Shown piece by piece: positions 23,856 to 35,049 of a stretch of DNA of 64,000 nucleotides (position 1 is its first letter; each line of letters starts with the position of its first letter). The notes beneath the pieces were generated by a model. That model was given only the letters and a program-made list of their open reading frames with translations. It ran no database searches and was not told the DNA's origin. Origin of the DNA: Chlorophyllum brunneum (Eukaryota > Basidiomycota > Agaricomycetes > Agaricales > Agaricaceae). A program made the translations under genes and the position numbers. The stretch is taken from NCBI GenBank assembly GCA_963576785.1, contig OY756144.1, positions 2,418,001 to 2,482,000 on the forward strand, read 5' to 3'.

Positions 23856-26800
23856 CTAATAAAACACCATAAAACTCTGTTCACTATTCGCACTCAACGC
23901 TCCAAGCTCAAAGTTGATCGTATCCACAACCGCAAGCTTCGATGATGCAGGTGGCAGTCTCACAGGCGGTCCAGACGCCGGTAATACAGCAACAGACGCG
24001 TATAATCCAGTTCCAGTCCCGCTAGAACCGTTGGTCATACCATGACCATTATTACTGTTGCTGTGGTGGGAGTGGGTATGTGGATAAGCTTGCGTTGAAG
24101 GAGGAGTACTGGTCGTATATGCCGGCGACCCGGTTTGAGGGTAAGGAGGGTTATTGGCTGTTGTCGAAGGACTGTACATCCCGTTCGTATGTCCAGGATA
24201 TGCACCGTTCGGTGCACCAGTACCATTCGCATCCCCAAACGCCGGCGACACCATACCCGACCCAGCACCATTCACCACCACCGCACCGTGATACCCACTA
24301 CCACCAATACCAGGACTAGGACTCGGACTCATCCCACTTCCCTTCAAACTCGAATACGAATTTCCCATTCTCCCATTCCTACCACCTGCCCCATACGCTG
24401 GATAACCAATCCCAACACCAGATCCACCTCCCATATACCCAACTGGAGCATCTGGCAACACAGGAGACGCCCCTGTGATAATGGGTGGTGGACTCCATTC
24501 ATGCGAAGGCGGACACTCCGGTATCACAATTGTCGTTGGCGCATTGGCTGGACTAGGTTTCCTTTCACCACTGTTCCCAGCACCCTGATTCCCACTAGTC
24601 CCATTCACACCATTCCCGGACGCCGACTGAGACGCCCGATTATTCGAACAATTACATGGTTTCCTTAATGGGAACATCGCTTTCGCAATCTGATGCACTT
24701 CTGCGATACATTGCCCCAAGCTTTTGTGTGTGTGTAGGAATGGGTCTTCGGGTTGCCCGACAGGCGACCGACGATCATTTTCTGATTCGTCGCTTGTAGC
24801 AAAAGGTCCTGCGTCGTCTGTGATGTGTCGAAGTACGATTGTTGGGAGTTCTTGCCCGTTTGCCCAGCGGGTGTATATGTCGTTGGCTTTATCGACCATG
24901 GTTTCCAGTATTGGCTATATCGGATAGAACGCAGGTGAGGAAAATTCTGGATTCGATGCATTGAGTGCTTACGAGAACTTGAGATGCCCTAGGACACAAA
25001 TCCCTCCCAGCTCTGAACAGCAGCCTTGCCCTTTCCAGTTCCTGCAATGCCGCCGGCGATAAACAAGTAAATGGTGCTCTCGAGACCAACAAACACAAAG
25101 CAATCTACACCATACCCATAATCCGATCAGAACGACACACCCCACAATGGAATACGGAACTTACGGCAGCCGAGAACGTATTAGACCAATACCACAAAAT
25201 TCTTGCGGTTAGCTCTGGTTCGCACTGAAACAGCTCCTGGACAGTCGCTATCATCCTTGACGCGCTCAAGAACACTGCGACGACAGATGGCGCGTATTTG
25301 TGTCGTCGGTTGAAAGCTTCTTCTGGCCCACTTAGGGCGCGGATGAAGTATGTCCGATGAAGTTGCAGCAACACTAGACGTCGTGAATTAGCGTCGTCGG
25401 TTGAGAAGTGCTGTCAAACAGAAATAGAAGAAAGAAGACACACACCAGCTTCAAGTGCGGTATTTAGAGACGCTCGTTGAAGAACCATCGTCCTTGATTT
25501 CAATTTCTCCTTATTTCTCAGCGGGGCTGGGATGGAAAAATCACGAATACGTCGATCAAGATCAAGAGTTGCTCTGTACTCGAGTCCTGGTTTGGAAATG
25601 GCATCGAGTACGGGCACTAGGCATTCCTTGTAGCAAGAATGTTTCCATTCTTGAACTAATGAAGGCTGATCAGCGAGGCGGAGAAATGATGGGTTGGAAC
25701 TAACAGTGATGTGATGACTCGCCAAGTCGGCATTCGTCATCAGGAATGTAAGATGGCCGCGGACAATCCATATGATGGATCGACAGCGAAGGAGGACGGC
25801 CGAGAGAGAGAGACTGAAATGGCAGTCAGCTGATGATCAACCTGGGGACCCTTTCGCTCTCCAAACTCACCAGTCTGGCATCGAGGTACAGCAGCTCCCA
25901 GAATAACGCTCGCCGCTTCTCCACCTCTTCGGGTATCACCTTTGATTTACCACCGTTGCGGTCTACATCACCAATCCACCACACCATCAGCACAAGCTCA
26001 GATGTTCTGATAACAACTTCGACTTACGCAAACCAATCTGTGCAAACTAGGGTAAGCTTCTGACATGAACACAGATCCCAATCACTCACACTTTGTGCCA
26101 GCTTTGCCACCAGACCCATAATTCCCCACGCTTCTCCCACCGCCTTCTTTCCGTCACTCCATACGGCAAGAAACCAAACTTCGTAGAACAACGCGAGAAC
26201 AGTCTCCACGTTGGTCTCTTCCATAATAGGAACTTCACACAAGGAAGCACGACCAAGTGCGTGGTACCGAGAAGCTCGAGATTCAGCTTCAAGATGGGCT
26301 GCATGAATGGGGTTCGGAGGAGTAGATTGGTGTGGAGAATGAGACGGAGAGCCCCGGAGAGACGGGGTAGAAGGAACATCCACGATGCAGGCTACCGCGA
26401 GTATCATGAGGAGGAGGGCTAAGCGACGGGGGTCGATATCTTTGATAGGTTTCGGCGATTCGTCCGAAGACGAGTAGATATGATGGAGGAGATTTGGAAA
26501 GAACGTAGCAGAAGGATGTGGATTGTATTCCCAAAGCGCATTTCGCCGTGCCTGGTCCCAGAGTCGCCGTGCTTCGCCCCGTGATGGAAGTTGAGAACGA
26601 ATGTGTTCCCGCATTGCGATGTTGCGCTCGGGGCTACTTTGGAAATTGGCGGGAAGAGGGAAGGAAGAGTTGAGACGGTGTATATCGGATTTGATGGAGG
26701 TCAAGTCAATTGTTATTGAGGTTTCCTGGATTTGAAGGCTTGGGTAAGGGACACGAGTTAGGTTAATCGACGGAATGACGTACCGATTTAACGACACACG

Positions 26801-27719
26801 AAGGTCCGTCGACCTGCATAGGGATGTCATCAGAGGGTGCACTGTCGCCCCTGTGACTATCATCCGACGGAGCACCATTGGTTTTCTTGCTGTCATCCTT
26901 TTCTTGTCCAGTAGCGCTCGTACCACTGTTGCTCGAGTATAGTCCCATGGTACTCTTGGCAGAGAGTAGGTCCGCAGCAAGTAGAGCAGACTCGGGATTG
27001 GTCGTTCGAACTGCGTCTTCTAGGTGGCGAATTCGATCGCTCATTTCTTGAATTTTTGCGTGTAATTGTTCCGTGTTGGCGAGGATGAAGCGCGTACCCT
27101 TGCCAGACACGAGGACGCCTAGAAGCAGACATGTTAGCGTCCTGCGCAACGAAGACAGGTGGAGGGTCTGACCATCGGGGCAAATCTCAGCGCAACCGCG
27201 TTTCTAAGAAGACCAATGTCAGCAATGTTGGCTCCCCGACTTATCATATGACAACGCACTTTGCAGGAGGCGCAGGGGAAATTGCGATCACACTAGGGTA
27301 TTGGAAATTCGGGGACGGTCAGGGTCAGCGACTAGGGCCCATTTTACATTTTAAGGATTCGAAAGACGAACCTTGAGCTTGAGCCTTGTGAAGAGACGAT
27401 CAAGCAATCAGATTTTCATTCTGCGTCTAACTAATTGTGTAGGGTTGGGGACGGTTGATGCTCACCGACGGCATTCGCAGCAAGAAAGCGGGGCCTGGGT
27501 AGACGGGTGAGTAAGAAACTAACCGACGAGTAGCGGTGGATTTGGCACCTTCTTTCCGCCAGGTTTCTTGTTCAGGAGACCGTCTGCAATGAAGATGTGG
27601 TCTACAGGCTGAGGGGGCGGAGGAGCGAGCTGCTGGTGGGAGGAGACGGTGTTGAGTTCGTGAGGGAGATCAGCTGCCTTGCGCTGCCGCTTGAGAGGAC
27701 GCTGGGCAGAGTCTGCCAT
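23856..27719 (-). CDS. Zn2Cys6 transcription factor with Fungal_trans domain (copy 2)
   Basis: Start MADSAQRPLKRQRKAADLPH. The zinc cluster is CCECRR, LKLK, CDRNFPCASCK and KRGCAEICPDG over four exons, split as in copy 1. The linker RFILANTEQLHAKIQEMSDR matches copy 1 almost residue for residue. The regulatory domain has LPSRGEARRLWDQARRNALW, RRLALLLMILAVACIVDV, ASLCEVPIMEETNVETVLAL and GEAWGIMGLVAKLAQ. The C-terminal tail is long, Gly/Ser/Pro/Asn-rich (GYMGGGSGVGIGYPAYGAGG) and ends SFMVFY. Targets unknown. The upstream Met at 27788 is possible, but MADSAQ fits the basic leader better. Confidence 0.85.
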
Positions 27720-29746
27720 GGTGCGTGTTTTCCGGAGAGAGGAGGGAGGAGAGGCGAGGAATATGGGAGTAAGTGTAACTGCTGACAAATCAACGCGCTT
27801 AAAATAGAACCATCACAATCACATCCCTCGCGAAATTCGCGGAGAACTTTCCCACCTCCTCGCCACCTCCTCCCTCTCAGGGTGTCCTGCTGCCCCCTTC
27901 CCACCTTCTTCTGGCCCGTCCTCCCTCCCTATGTCTGCACATTGCCCCAAATCCCCATCAATCACTCGGAATATTCCTATCACTCGCGGACCTGAGAGCT
28001 GTGCGCGCCACTACCTCCGGAGAGCACACGCCTAAATCAACGCAGTCCACCTATATTCAGTTTTGTTTGCCATCTCCGCGGACTTTATTTGACCAATGTC
28101 TGTCCATTTGCTCTCACCCCTGCACAGTGGTCCCAATCAGACCGTCCCTCTCACTTGGCCTCTATAAATATTGGTGCCGTGGTTCGCTCAACACCGTTTT
28201 ATTTCTGCCCACCCATCCTTTCTCCAACAGGCTATTTTGTTCGATCGACCTAGCATCACGCTCCAAAGTCCGACATAAGCGACACTTGACGGCGCGGCTT
28301 ACTCGGTCTGTGACACCCCATATGATGCAAGTTTGTCCTCCCCTCGCACGCTCTCAAGCTTCCAGAAGCAATTTCCTCCGTCGTTGTGCCCAAGTCCGTA
28401 CTAGCAAGTACTGGATATTCTAGGACCGTTTCATTTCGGCCCCCGTTCTGCGAAACTCATAATGATCGTGACTCCACGCTTCGGTGAGTTCCATTTGAAC
28501 ACAGCGGTGTTTCCATAGGTGCCCCCTTGGGCCAAACCATTGCAACCGTGACTTGGCCACCACTCGGTTCTTTGATCGTCCATCTTCGATAAGGAACCGT
28601 CGTCGTGTTTTACCCATCGCCCCTCAGGACCCTTACTTCCTCAAAGTCAATATTTTAAGCTGTGTACCCTTTCCCCCGCTTAAGATAACTGTCATGGGGT
28701 CCTTCTTCAGTGTACGGTTCTGGTAAATGATTCCGACCCACCCATCCTAATTATCCATGACGGTTCCGACGTTTCTGGACTCCAATCAGACAATCAAACA
28801 GGTCTCGCGGTTCTCCGTCGCTGACGCCTCTCATCATTTCATGATATAGACCAGCGTTTGGCAAGACGCTTCGGTCCCTTATAAGCACAAGCTCTCACAC
28901 GCAATTTTATGCCGAGCTCCTGAGCGGCTTTACTTTTCGCACAACCTGCCACTATTGGACTACTATATTACTTGTCCATCATACCAATACAACGAGTAAT
29001 GCCGCTGACATGTCTTATGATGTAACGTTACAGAGGGGTGTAAGAATGTGTCAGGGTGACAGTTAGACCACTAAAAAAAACCCCCGTTCGACCCTGAAAT
29101 ATCAACCTGCACTGAGAAACCGTGGGCGCAAACTTTCCTTCTCCATTGACCGCCAAGTAGCCAGCGTGCTCGATGACTGATTACTATCGACACCGATCTA
29201 CCGATAAGTCACCGCCATCCATTCACATTCTGACAACAGCCCATGCGAGTCCAATTTTATGACCCTGGTACACATGGTTCCTGATGCAACGAAACAGATC
29301 CAAGTGAGCAACTGTTTCTAACGTGCCTGAAAGTCATCTTCAAGTTTCGAAAAACACCTCTTTTCAGCAATGTGAATGAACCTCACACGACTTATTTCCA
29401 AGTCACCTGCATGGTCGGATGTAGAGTTCATGATCCAGTAACTCTCATTCTTTATCCGTATCTCCGAGTATGGATCGAAAGATCGCAGCCTGCCCAAGAA
29501 TAAAATGCACGTAAAATATATTCCACAATTAGCGACCTAGGCAGGGCGGGCACTACGAAAAAAAAAAAGCTTGGAAATGCACGGAAATTATCAATTAAGG
29601 TGTCGGCCCCGTTTCGGGTTCATTTTAGGTCAAGATAACCACACCTCAAATCAAACCCATTCAAAAGAGAATAAAATGTCGTACACAATCACATCCAGGC
29701 TTTTGGACCATATGGTATATGATTCAAGGAATCGTATGAGGATATA
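27720..29746. other. 2-kb intergenic region, no gene recognised
   Basis: Likely promoter of the copy-2 regulator (pyrimidine-rich at 27830-27930) plus unassigned sequence. The 140-codon ORF at 28001-28423 has no motif. Confidence 0.45.
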
Positions 29747-29831
29747 GGCGCTATAGTGTAGTGGTTATCACTCAGGATTCTGATCACTGGATATGTATTC
29801 CTGAAACCCAGGTTCGAGCCCTGGTAGCGCC
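29747..29831 (+). tRNA. tRNA-Gln (CTG), intron-containing
   Basis: Acceptor GGCGCTA pairs with TAGCGCC. The D arm is GTGTAGTGGTTATCAC. The anticodon stem CAGGA/TCCTG encloses TTCTGA, a 14-nt intron and T, giving anticodon CTG. The T arm is CCAGG TTCGAGC CCTGG. TTTT follows at 29832-29835 and a T8 run at 29856-29863 as pol III terminators. Confidence 0.93.
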
Positions 29832-30166
29832 TTTTGTAAACGGAGCATAGAAATATTTTTTTTCAGCATGATACTTCTTCATATCTACCATTGATGGCCG
29901 GTAGTTTGGACTGGCTTCCATTTCGGACAGGCGTTCATATCTTTCAATGCAAGGTGAATGCTATGTATTACAGTACTTATTGATGCAGCACCTTGGAAAT
30001 TGCGGAACGTATAAACGTTCATCCGAACTGATAACCAATCGAAACTACCAACCATCAACAATAACCTTCCAATGCTTGGTCTCAACCCTCCTATGACATT
30101 TCCAGCTTATGAGATGGGAAGAGGACTTCCGGGAAAAAAAGTTGAATCTTGGGTAGGCACACAGAT
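29832..30166. other. spacer between two tRNA genes
   Basis: Contains pol III terminator T-runs of both genes (T8 at 29856-29863; A7 at 30134-30140, read as T7 on the minus strand). No gene seen. Confidence 0.5.
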
Positions 30167-30248
30167 GACCACTGCAGGACTCGAACCTGCAACCTTTTGG
30201 TGTATTCGGCAATCGAAGCCAAACGCGCTACCATTGCGCCAAGTAGCC
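30167..30248 (-). tRNA. tRNA-Arg (TCG), intron-containing
   Basis: On the minus strand acceptor GGCTACT pairs with AGTGGTC (with G-U pairs). The D arm is GGCGCAATGGTAGCGC. The anticodon stem TTTGG/CCAAA encloses CTTCGA, an 11-nt intron and A, giving anticodon TCG. The T arm is GCAGG TTCGAGT CCTGC. Confidence 0.9.
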
Positions 30249-30860
30249 ATGCCCTCCAACGGTTATCATTACATAAAACGACTTAGGGTATCTATCAATG
30301 GATGATCACGAGGCGCAGCCCTGGTTCACATGCCCAGTTGGTTGCTAGGGTCGTTCTGCGCACGTCATTTACCCCTATCATTCCGAGCTTCTAACGAGCC
30401 TCTGACAACGTCACCCTTACACATCAAATTTCAAAGCTTTTATGGAGGTGTGGTAGTGGTGTGGTATAGTCATGCTACATTGGCCGGCAATCAAGCTACG
30501 AACAAGCAGGCAACAGCAAATCCCAACAGGAGACGAACTCGAAGAGGAATAGCAGAAGCGGTGGAACCAATGGAGGGGAGCGGGTTAGGGGGGGGGAGTG
30601 GGAAAGAAACGTACTAGTACATGACGTGGACAAAACAAAAAGCGTCAAAATTGCTCATGAACAGTTGTGCGTAAACGAGTCCATTATGTAGAAAAGATGC
30701 CGAGTTAGAAGATCAGACGTCAAATTGGTGGGGGAAAAGGTCAAGAGTAGGGTTATCATGAACTTGGTTCACTAAGGCTAGCGATTCATAGTACAAGGAA
30801 TTAACGTGAAAAGGTTCAATGTTCTTTTAAAGGTATGCATCTGCACGAGGCACCTCGACC
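30249..30860. other. intergenic, no gene seen
   Basis: 3' side of the Kre9-like gene. A purine-rich stretch at 30520-30610 gives a 95-codon ORF without any motif. Confidence 0.45.
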
Positions 30861-31792
30861 TCAAAGCAAGAATGAGAGTGCGAGAGGTGCAGCGATAACA
30901 GACCACAATTTGGTGTTGTGAAGAGACCAGGCTGCGCTAGTCGAAGTCGCTGCAGCTGCAGCTTCCGCGGTCCCGGTAACACTGTTTGAGGTGGGACTTG
31001 CAGAGGACAGCATAGGAGACGACATTATGGAAGACGACAGTATGGAGGACAACGAACTCGGTGCAGTAGGTGTTGACTCTGGTAGGGTCGCACTGGAGGC
31101 GGGAGTAGATAAGGAACCGGTAATGCTGGTGCCAATAAGGGGGGGTGAGTTGTGAATTGTCGCATTTGCGGGGGGAGTAGAGGTGCCTCCCTTGATTGAG
31201 GTAATGGCAAAGGCGGGGCTGGCATTGCCAGAGTCACCCATCACTAGTCACGCTCGTGAGTCTCTTGACCTAGAGGTGTGGTGTTATACTCACGGACGAT
31301 AATGTAGTCGTCACGGGGGGGAACATCTGGTACCGTAATATCAACTTTACCCACTCGAAGCTTGAAGTTCTCAGCAAGAGGGTGATCTGTCGACCAGGAA
31401 AAGTTAGTATCAGATGTGGGTGATACGGTGGATATGGACACCACTCTGCTGATACAAGAGACGGTGTAGTTGTTATTTAAAACACGGACTCACCGAGTTG
31501 AAGGTTCAAACTGTCGTTCTCCATGAAACCAAGGATGACACGTCCATTAGGGTTAGTGAGTTGAGAGTCCGGGGGGATGTTGTCTGTCTCCCTGAAAACG
31601 AATATTCAGCCAAATATAGGTTGAGATTAGGTTTTATACATACCACGTCACCGTTTCCTTGGAGCCGACCGCCCAGACTGTCCCCTCGTGTGGGTTAGTG
31701 ATGTGGGGATTGAAGACGTCCCGCTGGGTAAGTGGGGAGCCCAACACTGCAGAGAGAAGGAGAGAGAAACACAGGGCAAAGAAAGCGAGCAT
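30861..31792 (-). CDS. Kre9/KNH-like secreted protein with GPI-type tail
   Basis: MLAFFALCFSLLLSAVLGSP is a signal peptide. The next part, over short exons, is an Ig-like Kre9/KNH N-terminal domain: FNPHITNPHEGTVWAVGSKE, TVTW, LTNPNGRVILGF, FKLRVGKVDITVP, YIIV, VMGDSGNASPAFAI. A Ser/Thr/Pro/Ala-rich stalk and a hydrophobic end (LWSVIAAPLALSFLL) suggest GPI anchoring. Family members sit in the fungal wall and some support beta-1,6-glucan assembly; the job here is inferred. A same-strand relative lies 1 kb upstream at 32765-33314. The start is the Met that opens the signal peptide, not the one at 31891. Confidence 0.82.
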
Positions 31793-32764
31793 CGTCGGTT
31801 GGTGGTGGTGGAGCTGGGCGACGTGGACCGTGGTGGGAGAACAACCGGCGAGGAGCATATGTCCTGTTCTCGATTTATGTACTTTCGGCAATGGGAATCA
31901 TGTGACAGAGAACTTCCAGAACATGACAAGTGACAGGGCTGCTTCAAAGGTGCTGATAAGAGAATGTCAGTTCTCATGCCCAGACGCCCAGTGGAGTCCT
32001 CCCTTGGCAGGCTGAATGCACGTTGCACTAACTGAACCGCTGCGATTTGGAAGAGCGTAGGTGCATTATTGCATGGTCCATCCGACCATTTGCTAAAGTT
32101 TGTATTTCAGTGATGGCAAGACGTTTATCAGAAAGTGGAGTAATTTCAGAAGAGCACTGCTCCATCGGTAGACGCCCTAGTAACAGTATGTATGATATCA
32201 GAAGACCCACGACAAAAATAATTCTTCTCAGCATTGTGACATCCAGCGCGAAATGCGTTGGTCTTCTGCCACGAGCCTTCAATTCTTCGACGGAGTTTAG
32301 CTCCTCGATACTTTTCGTCTATTGTTAAACCGCTCATATCGCCTATACCCTCCATTGTACCGGACCAAGTCGCGTTACCGATACATGCAAGCATTCTCTC
32401 CGCTCCAAACCGCCCGTGCCCTCGATCCCTGCCGAGTTTTGGAACCCATGGATGTCCAAGGTTATTAACGTTCCCGTAAAACAACTTCAGGTCCGATTAA
32501 GCGAATGTATGAGGTGACTATCAAGCACAGGCACAAGCATGGAACTAGAGGAGAAGTACATGGCAAGGTATAGCTATTACTTAGGTGGCTAAGGTATGTG
32601 ACGTGGTAGGAGAAGTACTATGATACAGTGACAAAGGATATAACGTCCAGAAGGATACAAGGTCCGCACAAAACGCAGCAAAAGATACAGAGTCTTCGGC
32701 GAATGGTGAGTGTCTCAATGGTCCGGATTCATTTGGGCACGATTTTAATGTCTCAACCCTCAGT
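31793..32764. other. spacer between the two Kre9-like genes
   Basis: Holds one weak small ORF (32028-32234, listed apart) and otherwise no coding pattern. Confidence 0.4.
32028..32234 (-). CDS. hypothetical 68-residue protein with N-terminal hydrophobic segment
   Basis: MLRRIIFVVGLLISYILLLG is a signal-anchor-like start; the remaining 48 residues are unremarkable. It lies in the spacer between two secreted-protein genes. No homologue recognised; it may be chance. Confidence 0.2.
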   Translation of the reverse strand: MLRRIIFVVGLLISYILLLGRLPMEQCSSEITPLSDKRLAITEIQTLANGRMDHAIMHLRSSKSQRFS

Positions 32765-33314
32765 CTAAGCCACAATTGAGAATGTGGCCCCATAGTTTCC
32801 AGAGTCCCCCATAACTAGGATCATCGGATGTAAGTGGCAAGGAATGAATATGTGACAGCTGATGGTACTCACGAACGAGCTGATAGTCCTTTCCAGGCGC
32901 CGTGTTCTTAGGGACGGTAACATTGAGCTTGCCGAGGAGGATATCAAAGTCTTGAGCAAGAGGGCGGTCTATAAGCTACATGAGCAAATTGGACAGCAGG
33001 CACATCCTTGCTGCGCATACCAAGCCCCACGAGCCGCGTTTTGAAGGCCAAAATGAGGCGACCTTTTGGATTGGTGATTTGGCGCGGAGCAGCGGAGGTG
33101 TTCCTGGGGAAGTGTTGTGGTGAGCTGATGCTCGCGGTTGTGGTGAACCCTCTACTCACCAAGTGACCTCATAAGTATGACCCGCTTTCCAGGTCGCTCC
33201 CTCCTTGGGCGTCAGCAGAGGGGGGACGAACACATCCCTTGGACTGACGGGAGCACCGAAGGCAACGAGAAAGAGGGCGAAGAGGGTGAAAATGGCGGTC
33301 ATGAAGGCGTTCAT
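32765..33314 (-). CDS. Kre9/KNH-like secreted protein, domain-only form
   Basis: MNAFMTAIFTLFALFLVAFG is a signal peptide, followed by VSPRDVFVPPLLTPKEGATW, KAGHTYEVTW, QITNPKGRLILAF, FDILLGKLNVTVPKN, DYQLVR and VMGDSGNYGATFSIVA then stop. The domain matches the neighbour at 30861-31792, including the VMGDSGN motif, but there is no Ser/Thr stalk or GPI tail, so it should be freely secreted. Tandem duplication followed by tail loss (or gain in the neighbour) is the simplest reading. Confidence 0.8.
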
Positions 33315-35049
33315 CGTAAATCAAGTTTTCGTTTCAGGAAAAGGACGTTTAGGAGAACCTGGTCCAAGTCGAGGACTTGTTGGCTGGTGAAGGAAAGGTG
33401 GAGCGCAAATTCGTCTCCTTTATAACCAAAAGTCTTACCATGTCTTCACTCTATCATAGATTGCTACACTGCATACAAATTGGAGTCCGGAAGCAATGGT
33501 CAAGCTCAGAGGAGGGCGGCGTTGAGGAGTGCTAGCTTCCTGCGCAGCCATGTGGTCGGTGCAGGTGATGAGCCTGATGTCAGTGAAAGCCTATGGTAAG
33601 CTTCTTTGACCACAGGCTAGGCTATGATCTCACAAGCTGGGTAAATCCTAGGCTCATATGCCATATTTTTGGGGCTTCGCCATCAAATTGACGGTCCGCT
33701 GCACCTGTTGAATCTTGGGCCTCATGTCTGTGACCTTGGACTGGACGGGCACCCTCGTTCCCTCAAATGAGGTTTTGCTATCTCTGTGGAGGGGACTCAG
33801 GCACAACCCGGGTTAAAGAGGCCGGCGTCTTCGTGAACCACGGAATGGGAATTTCCCTTTGATGTTCCAGTTTGACTGTTCCACAGCGTAGAACGAAGCC
33901 TTCATGAACGATCGCGATGCTATGATCTTTGCGAAAATGACGAGAGTTAACTACCTTTGGTCGATTAGCTGCGAGACGGAGGCTGAACACCCCATAGATA
34001 GGGAGTAGATTGAAAAGTTTGGGGGTTTGACCAAGCTCTTTCAGAGGTACGCTCCTGCGGCTGTCATATTAGCTTTGGAGAGCATCTGCCTATCACATTG
34101 TTTCATAGGAGGTGTGGTGATTGCTCGGGATCAGAGCACAAACACAGCTGGAAGCTAAGCGCGATTATCAGCGACAACTCGGACACCTTTGTTCTTTCAG
34201 ACTCCGTTCACTCTGACTCGCCTATCCGTCGAGTTCGCGGTTTAACATCCGGGCTCGTCAGCTGATGAATGTTCAACGTTCAACCCTCTTCTTACCGGCC
34301 TGCTTCGTTGCTGTGGCGTCAAGTCACTCGCCGAAGCTAGTTTCGTGACGTGGCCATGAACTCGGGTGTTTGAGGCTCGGCCAATTGCGACTTAGAATCG
34401 ATGGACGGTCCCTCATTTCACTTGAGAGAGATGAGAGCCCCTCATGTCGGCGTTTGAAAGTGGTGTCATGATGGGTATATGAGCAATAAATCGTCCCCGG
34501 TGGGAGTTGGGCTCGATTAGGATTCACTTTTATCTTTCCCTTTCATTTGGGTTGATAAATTGTACGTACAAAGAGTTACAGGAAAGTTTGGTGCCTAACA
34601 ATAGGGTTAACGCTTCAGGTTGTGGGCGGCGTTGGGTTCTCTGAGATAATTTCCAGTGGGACGAATGCTCAAATTCTCGCGAAGAATGCGATCGCTGGTC
34701 CGCTGCTACAAGACTCTGAGAGGGGTGGTGACGATTTTCAGACGTCAGTCGACTTCAAAATGCTGATTATATTTAATTGCTCAACGTTAGTGCCGTAGGT
34801 CTGTAGGCTTTGGATCATCAGCTCTGCGTTGATACCACGGCCAAAGGACTCTAGAATAAACAGCGGCAACCAGCGCGTCGACGCGTTGAATGTGACAATC
34901 TCAATTTAAGAGTGCGTCACGCGTGACGGGTCGCTCCTCCGCGTCCTGGTTCTGACTGCCCAGTGCCTACAGAGCACAGTCGGTGTCGTTCCTATTTATT
35001 TTTCTCTATTCCCTCCCTGTTTCTCTATTTCCGACGCGACTTTGCCGCA
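33315..35049. other. 1.7-kb region upstream of Rif1-A, no gene recognised
   Basis: Small ORFs only (33778-33990 and 34324-34527, minus), without motifs. The segment from about 34950 is the Rif1-A leader and is repeated, mutated, at about 47300. Confidence 0.45.

Noticed and set aside
24135..24668. 177-codon ORF rich in Arg/Thr/Ile
   Set aside because: Antisense shadow of the Gly/Ser/Pro-rich tail of the copy-2 Zn2Cys6 regulator.
28001..28423. 140-codon plus-strand ORF
   Set aside because: No motif, no splice context, Ser/Pro/Leu-rich chance composition; upstream sequence is tRNA-gene and promoter territory.
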